Below are positions 15,127 to 23,804 of a stretch of 64,000 nucleotides of DNA, in pieces. The stretch's first letter is position 1, and each line of letters begins with the position of its first letter. The stretch is taken from positions 3,376,783 through 3,440,782 of the forward strand of contig NZ_OY781925.1 in NCBI RefSeq assembly GCF_963677305.1, given 5' to 3'. The position numbers and the translations under genes were made by a program. A model generated the notes under the pieces. The model ran no database searches. It was not told the origin of the DNA and saw only the letters and a program-made list of their open reading frames with translations. This DNA is from an uncultured Holophaga sp. Its GTDB lineage: Bacteria > Acidobacteriota > Holophagae > Holophagales > Holophagaceae.

Positions 15127-16395
15127 CTAGGGGTTCCGGGGACTGATGCGGGGTGTATCGGAAAAAGGTAACAGGTTCTTGAGAATTTCCATTGTCCGGT
15201 CCAAAGATCCCCGCAGGGATTCCGGCAGCTCCAGCGCAGCCCCACTGGGTTCACAGCCGAGGGACTCCGTGATGGCCGGGATGAGCCCCTCGGCTGTCAC
15301 CACCTGCACCAGCCCCGCCTTCCGCAGAGGCACCACCAGATCCTGGAAGTTGTCGAAGCCCGGACCCACCAGGGTCGGCACCCCCCAGCGCACCGGCTCC
15401 AGGGGATTGTGCCCCCCATGCCAGGTCCACCCCCCCCCCACCAGGGCGACCCGCCCCAGGGCATAGGCAGCCGAGAGCTCCCCCAGGGTGTCCACCAGGA
15501 GCACATCGGTGGCCGACCAGTCCTCCGTGCACTCCGGCCACAGGCCCGAGGCCCTCCGAAAGGCGAGCCCCTCCTGTTCAAAGAGCGAAGCCACCTCGGC
15601 GAAGCGCCGGGGCTGCCGGGGGGCCAGCAGGAGCCTGAGCCCTGGGAAACGGCCCTTCAATGCCCTCCAGACACTCAGCAGCAGCACCTCTTCGCCCTCC
15701 ACCGTGTTCCCCACGGCCAGCACCGGCTCGCCCTCCCACCCCCGGCGCAGGAGATCCCAGCCGGCGTGCAGGGGCGGGGGAAGCGGAAGATCCGCCTTCA
15801 GGTTCCCACCGAGGCGGACGTCCGGCGCCCCCAGCTGCCGGAAGGCCAGGGCCGAGTCCTCATCCCGGGCGGCGACCCGGGTGAGCCGGGAAGCGGCCCG
15901 CCGCAGCCAGGCGCCGCCCTTCTCCAGGGAGCGAACCGTCAGGCGCCCATTGACCACGCAGCAGGGGATGCCCCTCCGCTCGAGCTCCCGGAGGAGATTG
16001 GGCCAGAGCTCGGTCTCCAGCGCGATGAAGATCCCGGGGGGCACCCGGAGAAAGGGAGCCAGCCCCCTCGGATCATCCACCGGGAAGGCACCACCGCTGA
16101 TCTGCCCGGAGCCTCCATCCCAGGCGGGCAAGCGCTTAGCCAGGAGCTCCATGCCTGCAGGCGTGCCGGTGGTGACATGGATACGTACGCCCCCGGCCTT
16201 CAGGCGCCCCACCACCGGATCCGCCAGGAGGAGTTCACCCACGCTCACGGCATGGACCCAGATCCAGCCGGGCTCCAGGTCCTCAGGGGGGCGGGCCTCG
16301 AGACGGAGCCGCCACCCCTCCGGAAGCCCCCGCTTCAGGGCCGAGGCCACGGCAGCGGCCAGGCTGATGGCGACCAGGTAGCTTCCGTCCAGCAT
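15127..16395 (-). CDS. waaA: 3-deoxy-D-manno-octulosonic acid transferase (Kdo transferase)
   Basis: The 422-aa GT30 glycosyltransferase transfers Kdo from CMP-Kdo to lipid A precursor at the inner membrane. Diagnostic stretches are VHAVSVGELLLADPVV, HVTTGTPAGMELL, ALETELWPNLLRE with the catalytic Glu region, LVDTLGELSAAYALG and GGGWTWHGGHNPLEPV. A hydrophobic N-terminal segment fits membrane attachment. GGAAGG lies right against the ATG at 16401 but 6 nt before the ATG at 16395, so the second was chosen. It shows that the cell makes LPS. It heads the two-gene unit with the REC-HATPase protein. Confidence 0.93.
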   Translation of the reverse strand: MLDGSYLVAISLAAAVASALKRGLPEGWRLRLEARPPEDLEPGWIWVHAVSVGELLLADPVVGRLKAGGVRIHVTTGTPAGMELLAKRLPAWDGGSGQISGGAFPVDDPRGLAPFLRVPPGIFIALETELWPNLLRELERRGIPCCVVNGRLTVRSLEKGGAWLRRAASRLTRVAARDEDSALAFRQLGAPDVRLGGNLKADLPLPPPLHAGWDLLRRGWEGEPVLAVGNTVEGEEVLLLSVWRALKGRFPGLRLLLAPRQPRRFAEVASLFEQEGLAFRRASGLWPECTEDWSATDVLLVDTLGELSAAYALGRVALVGGGWTWHGGHNPLEPVRWGVPTLVGPGFDNFQDLVVPLRKAGLVQVVTAEGLIPAITESLGCEPSGAALELPESLRGSLDRTMEILKNLLPFSDTPRISPRNP

Positions 16396-16445
16396 ATCCA
16401 TCCTTCCAGGGTCCCATATCCGGCCCGGGAAGGCATCATGGAGGC

Positions 16446-17465
16446 ATGGACCAGACCCGCCCCCTGGAGCTCCTCCTCGTCACCGGCCCCCTGGGGAGCG
16501 GCAAGACCACGCTGGTCAATCGCCTGCTCAAGTCCGGCCTGGAGGCCGGCCAGCGCATGAGCCTGCTCATCAACGAATTCGGGGAGACCAGCATCGATGG
16601 CTCCCTGGTGTTGGCAGAGCGCCCGGAGCTCGCGGGCATCGAGAGCCTGGTCAACGGCTGCGCCTGCTGCTCCCTCCGCCCCGAGGTCGTCGCCGTCCTG
16701 AGCAGCTGGTGCGGGGCCCCGGCCTCCCTCCGACCGCAGCGCATCCTCCTGGAGACCACAGGACTGGCGGACCCCACGGATCTGGTGGATCTGGACCGCG
16801 AGCCCTCGCTTCAGGGCCGGCTGGTCCTGGCGGGCTGCATCACCGTGGTCAGCTGCCTCCTGCCCCTGGAACAGCTCCGCACCCGGGAACTGCTCCGCCA
16901 CCAGCTGGCCCTGGCCAGCCTGATCTGCATCAGCAAGGGGGACCTGGACCCCTCCCAGGCCATGGCCTGGGAGAGTGAGATCCGGGCTCGGCACCCGAAG
17001 AGCCCCATCATCCGGACCCGGCTGGGGGCCCTCCCCCAGGGCGGCCCAGACCCCTGGGGGGGCACCCTGCCCGAAGCTGGCCCGGGCATGACCGGGCTGA
17101 CCTACGGGGAGACCCGCGCCCTGAGCCTGGACTGGGACCATCCGGTGGATCCCGAGGCCCTGGAATCCCTCTTTCTGATGCCCCCCGGTCCGGGACAGCT
17201 CCTGAGGGCCAAGGGAGTGGCCGCCTTCCAGGGCTGGGAGACGAGAGCCGATGGCAGCGACCGCTGGGCCTTCCAGGTGGCCGATGGCCGTGTGGAGATC
17301 ATGCCCCTGCCCCCCCTGCCGGACGGCAGCCTCCCGGGCCGCTCCGCCGTGATCATCGGATCGGGCCTGGACTTCGGAGCGTGGAGGCAGGCCCTCCGAG
17401 GGTTGGAACGCCCCCCAGCGGGGGCCCGCCGCAGGGTTCCCCTGAAGGGGCCCAGGCATGCCTGA
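16446..17465 (+). CDS. CobW/COG0523 family GTP-binding metallochaperone-like protein
   Basis: The 339-aa protein is a G3E-class GTPase. It has the P-loop TGPLGSGKTTLVNRLL (residues ~14-29), switch region INEFGE and the metal-binding motif NGCACCSL (CxCC). ETTGLADP follows, and a CobW C-terminal domain starts at about residue 215. Family members insert or sense Zn, Co or Fe; the target cannot be told from sequence. It begins a run of four same-strand genes (GTPase, rhodanese, MauE-like, Cys-rich), overlapping the rhodanese gene by 8 nt. It is divergent from waaA with only 50 nt between starts. Confidence 0.88.
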   Translation: MDQTRPLELLLVTGPLGSGKTTLVNRLLKSGLEAGQRMSLLINEFGETSIDGSLVLAERPELAGIESLVNGCACCSLRPEVVAVLSSWCGAPASLRPQRILLETTGLADPTDLVDLDREPSLQGRLVLAGCITVVSCLLPLEQLRTRELLRHQLALASLICISKGDLDPSQAMAWESEIRARHPKSPIIRTRLGALPQGGPDPWGGTLPEAGPGMTGLTYGETRALSLDWDHPVDPEALESLFLMPPGPGQLLRAKGVAAFQGWETRADGSDRWAFQVADGRVEIMPLPPLPDGSLPGRSAVIIGSGLDFGAWRQALRGLERPPAGARRRVPLKGPRHA

Positions 17466-18063
17466 CCCCAGACACCCCTCAGCATGGGCGGAAGTCTGCC
17501 GGATGGGTGCTCTCCTTGGGATCGCCCTGCTGACCGGACTGGGTTCCCAGTGGTTCGCGGGGCCCTCCAGGAAGGTCCCGGCCCTCCAGCCCCCGCTTCC
17601 CTCCACCGTGGCCCCCGCTGCCCACCCAGAGCCCCAGGCCCCCCCCAGGCCATCCCAACCCGCCCCGGCGCTGCCTGCCCGGCCTTCCAGGCCCACCCCC
17701 GCCTCCGCCGAAGCCCCCTTCCGCGAGGTCGACGGGGCGGAAGCCCAGGAGGACTTCCGCCTGGGCTTCCCCTTCCTGGACGCCCGCCGCAGCGGGGAAT
17801 ACGCCCAGGGCCACATCCAGGGAGCCCTCTCCCTTCCCGTGTGGGAGGGCGACCTGCAGGAGCGCCTGATCCGCTTCGACGCCCTGGGGCATCCCCTGGA
17901 GGACCCGGTGGTGGTCTACTGCAGCGGCGGCGACTGCCACGACTCCCAGCTCCTGGCCGACCGCCTGGCGGGCCTGGGCTACCGCCACATCCTGATCTAC
18001 CGAGGGGGCTACCCGGACTGGGCTGAGCACGGCCTCCCCATCGGCAGGGGGAGCCGCCCATGA
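17458..18063 (+). CDS. Membrane-anchored rhodanese-domain protein
   Basis: The 201-aa protein has an N-terminal membrane segment (MGALLGIALLTGLGSQWF), a Pro/Ala-rich linker (residues ~40-85) and a single rhodanese domain. The active-site loop is YCSGGDCHDS, with catalytic Cys at ~159, and the domain contains FLDARRSGEYAQGHIQGA. It probably handles persulfide sulfur on the outer face of the membrane. It overlaps the MauE-like gene downstream by 4 nt; an external rhodanese paired with a MauE/DoxX protein suggests a joint redox or sulfur function. Confidence 0.85.
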   Translation: MPDPRHPSAWAEVCRMGALLGIALLTGLGSQWFAGPSRKVPALQPPLPSTVAPAAHPEPQAPPRPSQPAPALPARPSRPTPASAEAPFREVDGAEAQEDFRLGFPFLDARRSGEYAQGHIQGALSLPVWEGDLQERLIRFDALGHPLEDPVVVYCSGGDCHDSQLLADRLAGLGYRHILIYRGGYPDWAEHGLPIGRGSRP

Positions 18064-18518
18064 TCCCCCGCCTGCCCCCTTGGCTGTCCCGGCTGACGAG
18101 ACTCCTCCTTGGTGTCCTCTTCCTGCTGGCGGCCTGGCCCAAGCTCTCCGATCCCCCGGCCTTCGCCAAGGCCCTCTGGGCCTATGACCTCTTCCCCACC
18201 TGGTCCATCAGGCCCCTGGCCCTCAGCCTGCCCTGGCTGGAGGCCCTCTGCGGCGCCCTCCTCGTCCTCGGCTTCTGGAGACGGGCGGCGGCCCGATGGA
18301 TCACCCTGCTGCTCCTGGGCTTCATCCTCTCCCTGAGCATCAACCTGGTCCGCCGCCACCCAGTGGACTGCGGCTGTTTCAGCCTGGGACAGGCCCCCCG
18401 GAGCGCGGCAGAACGCTTTTCGGACATGAAGGCAGACATCCTGCGGGATATTGGGATGCTGCTCCTTGCGGGCCTTTCCATTCCATCCAGAAGGCGCAAC
18501 ACACCATCTCTGAGATAG
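18060..18518 (+). CDS. MauE/DoxX-family redox-associated membrane protein
   Basis: The 152-aa protein has four hydrophobic segments (RLLLGVLFLLAAWPKL, a second around residues 55-75, ITLLLLGFILSLSINLV, and a C-terminal one). It also has the DCGCF motif typical of MauE/DoxX-like proteins. MauE supports disulfide formation during maturation of periplasmic enzymes; this member probably moves electrons or disulfides for a partner such as the rhodanese encoded just upstream with a 4-nt overlap. No methylamine dehydrogenase genes are nearby. Confidence 0.82.
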   Translation: MIPRLPPWLSRLTRLLLGVLFLLAAWPKLSDPPAFAKALWAYDLFPTWSIRPLALSLPWLEALCGALLVLGFWRRAAARWITLLLLGFILSLSINLVRRHPVDCGCFSLGQAPRSAAERFSDMKADILRDIGMLLLAGLSIPSRRRNTPSLR

Positions 18519-18547
18519 GTCTAGAATGGCAAAAGAAGAGAAACCAC

Positions 18548-18796
18548 GTGTCCGATTGCGAACTCCTCAGAGACTGCCCGTTCTTCGATGACCGGATGGC
18601 AACCACGCCGGCCCTGGCGGAGGTGTACAAGGCCACCTACTGCCGCGAGGACAACAGAGCATGCGCCCGCTTCAGGGTCTACCGGCAACGGAGCCGGGCC
18701 TCGGTCCCGCCCGACCTCTATCCCCACATGCTCAGCGAGGCAGAGCTCATCTTGAGCGGCCCCGATTGCTGCAGGAGTTCCGCCGAAAGCCTCTAA
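18548..18796 (+). CDS. Small cysteine-rich protein
   Basis: This 82-aa cytoplasmic protein has Cys at 4, 10, 32, 39, 74 and 75 in patterns CELLRDC, YCREDNRAC and DCC, which suggest metal or Fe-S binding. The core CPFFDDRM with EVYKATYC resembles a small family I recall from anaerobic Deltaproteobacteria near signalling genes; its function is unknown to me. The start is GTG 18548 with GAAGAG upstream, 29 nt after the MauE-like gene. Its TAA stop overlaps the TAG stop of the convergent kinase gene. Confidence 0.7.
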   Translation: MSDCELLRDCPFFDDRMATTPALAEVYKATYCREDNRACARFRVYRQRSRASVPPDLYPHMLSEAELILSGPDCCRSSAESL

Positions 18797-20361
18797 CGCG
18801 CCTCTGGGGTGAGGCGGATCAGGGTGGGAAAGGGGGCGTCCTTGTCCAGGACAGCTGTCCACTCCTGATACCCCGGAGCCCGGATCCTGATCTCCTGGGC
18901 GCCCTCGCCGGACACCGGCATGGAGACGAGGGGGGTGCGCCCCATGACCTTCTGGTTGAGCAGGACCGTGGCCCCGCTGGGATCCGTGTTCACTCCGATG
19001 TGATAGACCGGCCCCTGCATCCGCACTTCCACCTGGGATTCCCCGGCGCGTAGCTCCCGTTCCACCTCCAGGTAGCCCGTCTTCCGGAAGAGGAGCATCC
19101 TGCCCTCCGGGCGCTCCACCTTCAAGCGCAGCGGGGTCAACCCCACGTATCGGCCATCCAGGAGCACCTCGGCTCCTCCGGGCTGGCTGGTGAGGGCCAG
19201 CACCCCTGAACGGGACCGGAGGGTGAGCCAGCCCAGGAGCCCAGCCATGACCAGGAGGATCAGCAGCAGCCCCCCCAGCAGGGCCAGACGCCCCTTCCAC
19301 CATGGCGCCACTGCGCGGCTCGCAGGAACGGGGTCCGGGAGGGGCGGCAGCTCCATGGACGAAGAGCTTCGAGCGGGCACCTCGGGCAGGGGATCCCCCG
19401 TCCGCAGGAAAGAGAGCTCCTCGGGCAGGCCGAAGGGGTCGTCCGGATCAGGCGTGAGCTCGGGGGGCAAGGTCCTGGTGGGCTCAAAACCCAGCTCCAG
19501 GGGCGCGGGCAGCAGGGAATCCCCCCCCAGCAGGGCCTGGAGCCGGATCCGGGTATCAGGACTCAGCTCCAGAGTCTCCAGAAGGGAACCCAGGAAGCCG
19601 GGCAGATCCGGATAGCGCTCATCCGGATCCTTGGCCAGGGCTTTGCGGAAGACCTCTGCGACAGCCACCGGCAGACTTGCGGGGATCTCCGGAGCCTCGT
19701 GGGTGATCCGGTAAAGGGTCGCGCCTACGCTGCTGCCCTGGAAGGGGAGGGTTCCGGTGATGACCTCGAAGACCGTCACGACAAAAGCGTAGCGGTCCGT
19801 GGCCGCGGAGGACTCGGCACCCGTGAGCAGCTCTGGGGCTGTATAGAAGGGGGTGCCGAAGATCATCCCCGCCTGGGTGAGGCGAGACTCATCCCTCCGC
19901 GCGATGCCGAAGTCCATGAGCTTGAAGCGGCCATCCCGGCTCACCAGGACGTTGTCGGGCTTGATGTCCCGGTGGACGATCCCCTCCGCCTCTGCCGCCA
20001 TGAGGGCACCCATGCCCTGGAGCATGAGCTTGAGTCCAGCCTCCAGCGGGATCCCGGAACGGATGAGGGCACCCAGGTTCGAGCCCTCGACATACTCCAT
20101 GGCAATGAATGGCCCAGCCTCCGGGTCCTCCCCGACATCGAAAACGGTCACGATATTGGGGTGGTTCAGCCGGGCGGAGATCTCCGCCTCACGCCGGAAG
20201 CGCTCCAGGGTGACCTCCCGGTCCTCTCCCCCCGGATGCACCACCTTGATGGCCACCAGACGCTTGAGGAGGGGGTCCTGGGCCAGGTAGACCGCACCCA
20301 TGGCCCCGCGCCCGATCTGGCGCCGGACCTGATATCTGCCGATGGTGGAGGGTTGGGGCAT
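18793..20361 (-). CDS. Membrane serine/threonine protein kinase with PEGA domains
   Basis: The 522-aa protein has a Hanks-type kinase domain (residues ~8-270): IGRGAMGAVYLA, VAIKVV, catalytic loop HRDIKPDN, DFGIARR and the APE-like TAPELL. A Pro-rich linker and one membrane helix (LALLGGLLLILLVMAGLLGWL) follow. Two PEGA-type beta domains complete the outer part (GGAEVLLDGRYVGLTPL and GATVLLNQKVMGRTPL). The kinase lies inside and the PEGA repeats outside the cytoplasmic membrane, suggesting envelope sensing. It is transcribed alone and converges with the Cys-rich gene. Confidence 0.92.
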   Translation of the reverse strand: MPQPSTIGRYQVRRQIGRGAMGAVYLAQDPLLKRLVAIKVVHPGGEDREVTLERFRREAEISARLNHPNIVTVFDVGEDPEAGPFIAMEYVEGSNLGALIRSGIPLEAGLKLMLQGMGALMAAEAEGIVHRDIKPDNVLVSRDGRFKLMDFGIARRDESRLTQAGMIFGTPFYTAPELLTGAESSAATDRYAFVVTVFEVITGTLPFQGSSVGATLYRITHEAPEIPASLPVAVAEVFRKALAKDPDERYPDLPGFLGSLLETLELSPDTRIRLQALLGGDSLLPAPLELGFEPTRTLPPELTPDPDDPFGLPEELSFLRTGDPLPEVPARSSSSMELPPLPDPVPASRAVAPWWKGRLALLGGLLLILLVMAGLLGWLTLRSRSGVLALTSQPGGAEVLLDGRYVGLTPLRLKVERPEGRMLLFRKTGYLEVERELRAGESQVEVRMQGPVYHIGVNTDPSGATVLLNQKVMGRTPLVSMPVSGEGAQEIRIRAPGYQEWTAVLDKDAPFPTLIRLTPEAR

Positions 20362-20403
20362 GGACTTCCCGGAACTGAATCCATCATACCCGCCCCGGCG
20401 GGA

Positions 20404-21903
20404 TCAGGCCCGGAGCCCCAGGACAGCGGTGGTGCGGGCCCGGACCCTGCCCAGGAGCTCCGGATCATCCACGAGGGTGTGCCCGTAAGAAGGCACCATG
20501 CGGGCGATGGTGGCCTGCCAGGCTTCGGAGCGGGCCTTCTCGGGGAAGCAGCGGATCAGCATCTCCAGCATGGTGGCCACCGCCGTAGAAGCCCCGGGGG
20601 AGGCCCCCAACAGGGCCGCAAGGCTGCCGTCCGCCGAGGCCACCACCTCGGTGCCGAACTCCAGTTTGCCCTGGCCGGTCTTGGGATCCCGCTTGATGAT
20701 CTGGACCCGTTGGCCCGCAATATCGAGCTTCCAATCCTGGGCGCGGGCGGAGGGGACGAACTCCTGGAGCGCCTTCAACCGGTCGTCCATGGACTGGAAG
20801 ACCTGCCCGATGAGGTAGCGGGTCAGGTCCAGGTTCTTCCACCCGGCCTGCATCATGGGCAGGAGGTTGTGCCCCCGAAGCGAAAGGGGCAGATCCAGGA
20901 AGGAGCCCCGCTTGAGGAACTTGGTGGTGAAGCCGGCGTAGGGGCCGAAGAGGAGCGCCGGGCGGCCCTCCACCATGCGGGTGTCCAGGTGGGGCACTGA
21001 CATGGGCGGGGCGCCCACGGAGGCCTTGCCGTAGACCTTGGCGTCATGGCGGGCGATGACCCCGGGGTTGGTGCAGACCAGCCACTGGCCGCTGACCGGG
21101 AAGCCCCCGTAGCCCGCGGCCTCGGGGATCCCCGACTTGAGGAGCAGGGGCAGAGCACCGCCCCCGGCTCCCAGGAAGACGAAGCGGGCCCGCATCACCC
21201 TCATCTGCCCCGAGGCCAGATCCCGGACCTGGAGCGCCCAGCGGCCATCGGCCTCCTGATGCAAGCCATGGACGTGGTGGCGGGTCAGGATGCCGAAGTC
21301 GCCTCCCTGGCCGAGGCCACCGAAGAGCTGCCCTGCCAGGCGCCCGAAGTCCACATCGGTGCCCCGCCCCACCCGGGTGGCGGCGATGGGCTGGCCGGGC
21401 TCCCGCCCCTCCATCATCAGGGGGATCCACTCCCGGAGCTGGGCCACATCCTCGCTGTAGGCCATGTCCGCGAACATGGGGTGGGCCTTCAGAGCGGCAT
21501 GACGGGTGCGGAGGAAGCGGACCGAATCGGCTCCGTAGACGAAGCTGAGGTGGGGCACCGGCGAAAGGAAGGCTCCCGGTTCGGGGAGGAGGCCCTTCTC
21601 CACCAGATGGGACCAGAACTGCAGGGATATCTCGAAGGATTCGTTGATCTTGAAGGCCTTGGAGGTCTCCACCGAACCGTCGGCCTGTTCGGGGGTGTAG
21701 TTGAGCTCACAGTTGGCGGCATGCCCCGTACCCGCATTGTTGGTGGCCAGGCTGCTCTCGAGAGCCACCTCCTCCAGCCGCTCGATGACCCGGATGCAGG
21801 CATCGGGCTGCAGCTCGTGCATCAGGGCCGCCAGGGTGGCACTCATGATGCCCGCCCCCACCAGAACCACATCCGCCTGATCCACCCACCGACCTTCCGA
21901 CAT
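20404..21903 (-). CDS. mqo: Malate:quinone oxidoreductase
   Basis: The ~500-aa FAD protein oxidises malate to oxaloacetate and passes electrons to quinone at the membrane. Family signatures are VVLVGAGIMSATLAALM (FAD-binding, residues ~12-28), SSLATNNAGTGHAANCELNY, KINESFEISLQFWS and GGGALPLLLKSGIPE. The ending LVDDPELLGRVRARTTAVLGL is also typical of Mqo. GGAGG stands 4 nt before the ATG at 21906 and 7 nt before the ATG at 21903; the latter was chosen. It is divergent from the ABC-F gene across a 239-nt spacer. Confidence 0.93.
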   Translation of the reverse strand: MSEGRWVDQADVVLVGAGIMSATLAALMHELQPDACIRVIERLEEVALESSLATNNAGTGHAANCELNYTPEQADGSVETSKAFKINESFEISLQFWSHLVEKGLLPEPGAFLSPVPHLSFVYGADSVRFLRTRHAALKAHPMFADMAYSEDVAQLREWIPLMMEGREPGQPIAATRVGRGTDVDFGRLAGQLFGGLGQGGDFGILTRHHVHGLHQEADGRWALQVRDLASGQMRVMRARFVFLGAGGGALPLLLKSGIPEAAGYGGFPVSGQWLVCTNPGVIARHDAKVYGKASVGAPPMSVPHLDTRMVEGRPALLFGPYAGFTTKFLKRGSFLDLPLSLRGHNLLPMMQAGWKNLDLTRYLIGQVFQSMDDRLKALQEFVPSARAQDWKLDIAGQRVQIIKRDPKTGQGKLEFGTEVVASADGSLAALLGASPGASTAVATMLEMLIRCFPEKARSEAWQATIARMVPSYGHTLVDDPELLGRVRARTTAVLGLRA

Positions 21904-22025
21904 CATTGACCCTCCAGGCTCCATTCTGGCCTCCGGACTGGAGGGGGTCCATCCCCCGGCGGGGCACCCAAAGGGGTTGCCCTCCCCAAGAGCCCAACCC
22001 TCACAAGGGTTTGCGGCCAATCGCA

Positions 22026-22064
22026 AGTATTAAAAATATTAACTTAACGATAAGTTTTCATCGA
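22026..22064. promoter_or_regulatory. AT-rich promoter-like stretch in the mqo / ABC-F divergent spacer
   Basis: The segment is strongly AT-rich compared with its surroundings and contains TATTAAAAATATTAA and TTAACGATAAG. It lies between the divergent starts at 21903 and 22143, and probably holds promoter elements for one or both genes. No exact -35/-10 pair can be assigned. Confidence 0.3.
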
Positions 22065-22142
22065 TTACCCCCATCCAAGCCCTGGGAAAGGACTCAGGAA
22101 TCTCACCTTTTCGCGGTAAAATGGAGGGTTCGGAGGTTTGGA

Positions 22143-23753
22143 ATGCTGGCAGTTCAGAATGTGACGATGCGGTACGGATCCAAGATCCTGTTCGAGGATG
22201 TGACCACCACCTTCACGCCCGGGCGCCGCTACGGCCTCACCGGCCCCAACGGCGCCGGCAAGTCCACGTTCATGAAGATCCTCAGCGGCGAGCTGGAAGC
22301 CCACAGCGGCACCATCCAGCGCCCTCGCAAGATGGGTATCCTCCGCCAGGACCAGTTCGCCTTCGACCAGTACCGGGTCATCGACACCGTCATCATGGGC
22401 AACCAGGGCCTCTGGACCGCCCTGCAGGAGCGGGACGCCATCTACGAAAAGGCCGAGATGACCGACGAGGACGGCATGCGCCTGGGTGAGTTGGAGGGTG
22501 TCGTGGCCGATGAAGACGGCTACACCGCCGAGAGCGATGCCGCCATCCTGCTGGACGGCCTGGACATTCCCGAGGAGCTGCACGAGCGCCAGATGTCCGA
22601 GCTCCAGGGCGGCCAGAAGGTCCGGGTCCTGCTGGCCCAGGCCCTCTTCGGCAACCCCGAGGCCCTGCTGCTGGACGAGCCCACCAACCACCTCGACCTG
22701 GAGTCCATCCACTGGCTGGAGAACTTCCTCAACCGCTATGACGGCTCGGTCATCGTCATCAGCCATGACCGCCACTTCCTGAACGGCGTCTGCACCCACA
22801 TCGCCGACATCGACTACCAGACCATCATCCAGTACACCGGCGGCTACGACGACATGGTGCTCCAGAAGACCCAGGTGCGCTCCCGCATCGAGTCCGAGAA
22901 CGCCCAGCGCGAGAAGAAGATCGCCCAGCTCAACGAGTTCATCCAGCGCTTCGCCGCGGGCACCCGATCCAGTCAGGTGAACAGCCGCAGGAAGGAAGTG
23001 GAGCGGCTCCAGCCCGGTGACCTGGCCCGCAGCAACATCCAGCGCCCTTTCATCAAGTTCGAGCAGAAGCGCCCCAGCGGCCGCCACGCCCTGGAGTTCG
23101 AAGGCGTCGTCAAGGGCTATGAAGGTGAGGAGGGCCGCCTGGAGGTCATCCAGGGCTTCAGCGCCAACGTCGCCCGCGGCGAGAAGATCGCCATCATCGG
23201 CCGCAACGGTGCCGGCAAGTCCACCCTCCTGAAGGCCCTCCTGGCCAACGCCCCCGGGGTCACCGAGGCCGACCGTGGGATCGACGCCGGCGAGGTCAAG
23301 TGGGGCCACGAAGCCACTGTGGGCTACTTCGCCCAGGACTTCCGCGAGTCCATCGAGCCCGGCTACGCCCTCTCCGACTGGCTGCGCCAGTTCGACCCCG
23401 ATGCCCTCATCGAGCAGGTGCGCGGGGTGCTCGGGCAGATGCTCTTCCGGGGCGAAGAGGGCGCCAAGAAGACCGAGGTTCTCTCCGGCGGCGAGGGCTG
23501 CCGCCTCATGTTCTCCAAGCTCATGCTCCAGAAGCCCAACATCCTGGTGCTGGACGAGCCCACCAACCACCTGGACCTGGAGGCCGTCATCGCCCTCAAC
23601 ACCGCCCTCCAGAACTACGACGGCACCGTCCTCCTGGTCACCCACGACGAGGACCTCATCGACGAAGTGGCCACCCGCATCTGGAACTGCACCGAGCAGG
23701 GCATCGAGGACTTCCAGGGCAGCTACGAGGAGTTCAAGACCCACCGCTCCTGA
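22143..23753 (+). CDS. ABC-F family ATPase (YbiT type)
   Basis: The 536-aa protein has two ABC cassettes and no membrane segment. Walker A motifs are GPNGAGKST and GRNGAGKST; the first signature is degenerate (LQGGQKVRVLLAQAL) and the second is LSGGEGCRLMFSKLML. Both Walker B sites read LLLDEPTNHLDLE or LVLDEPTNHLDLE. The interdomain linker (about 245-325) with SQVNSRRKEVERL is the ABC-F P-site tRNA interaction motif. The LSGGEGCRLMF signature matches the YbiT branch. It likely acts on the ribosome to relieve translation stalls. The ATG at 22143 has GGAGG 7 nt upstream. Confidence 0.9.
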   Translation: MLAVQNVTMRYGSKILFEDVTTTFTPGRRYGLTGPNGAGKSTFMKILSGELEAHSGTIQRPRKMGILRQDQFAFDQYRVIDTVIMGNQGLWTALQERDAIYEKAEMTDEDGMRLGELEGVVADEDGYTAESDAAILLDGLDIPEELHERQMSELQGGQKVRVLLAQALFGNPEALLLDEPTNHLDLESIHWLENFLNRYDGSVIVISHDRHFLNGVCTHIADIDYQTIIQYTGGYDDMVLQKTQVRSRIESENAQREKKIAQLNEFIQRFAAGTRSSQVNSRRKEVERLQPGDLARSNIQRPFIKFEQKRPSGRHALEFEGVVKGYEGEEGRLEVIQGFSANVARGEKIAIIGRNGAGKSTLLKALLANAPGVTEADRGIDAGEVKWGHEATVGYFAQDFRESIEPGYALSDWLRQFDPDALIEQVRGVLGQMLFRGEEGAKKTEVLSGGEGCRLMFSKLMLQKPNILVLDEPTNHLDLEAVIALNTALQNYDGTVLLVTHDEDLIDEVATRIWNCTEQGIEDFQGSYEEFKTHRS

Positions 23754-23757
23754 TCAG

Positions 23758-23796
23758 GCCGGGGGCCCGGGAGAGCTCTGAGCCCCGGCCCCCGGC
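23758..23796. terminator. Bidirectional GC-rich hairpin between ABC-F and tannase-like genes
   Basis: Arms GCCGGGGGCC and GGCCCCCGGC, with extra pairing inside, sit between two convergent genes (stops at 23753 and 23805). Confidence 0.6.
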
Positions 23797-23804
23797 GTGC
23801 GGCC

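Noticed and set aside
19699..21000. A 433-codon plus-strand frame across the kinase and mqo genes
   Set aside because: Spans two convincing minus-strand genes and their spacer; no recognisable domain.
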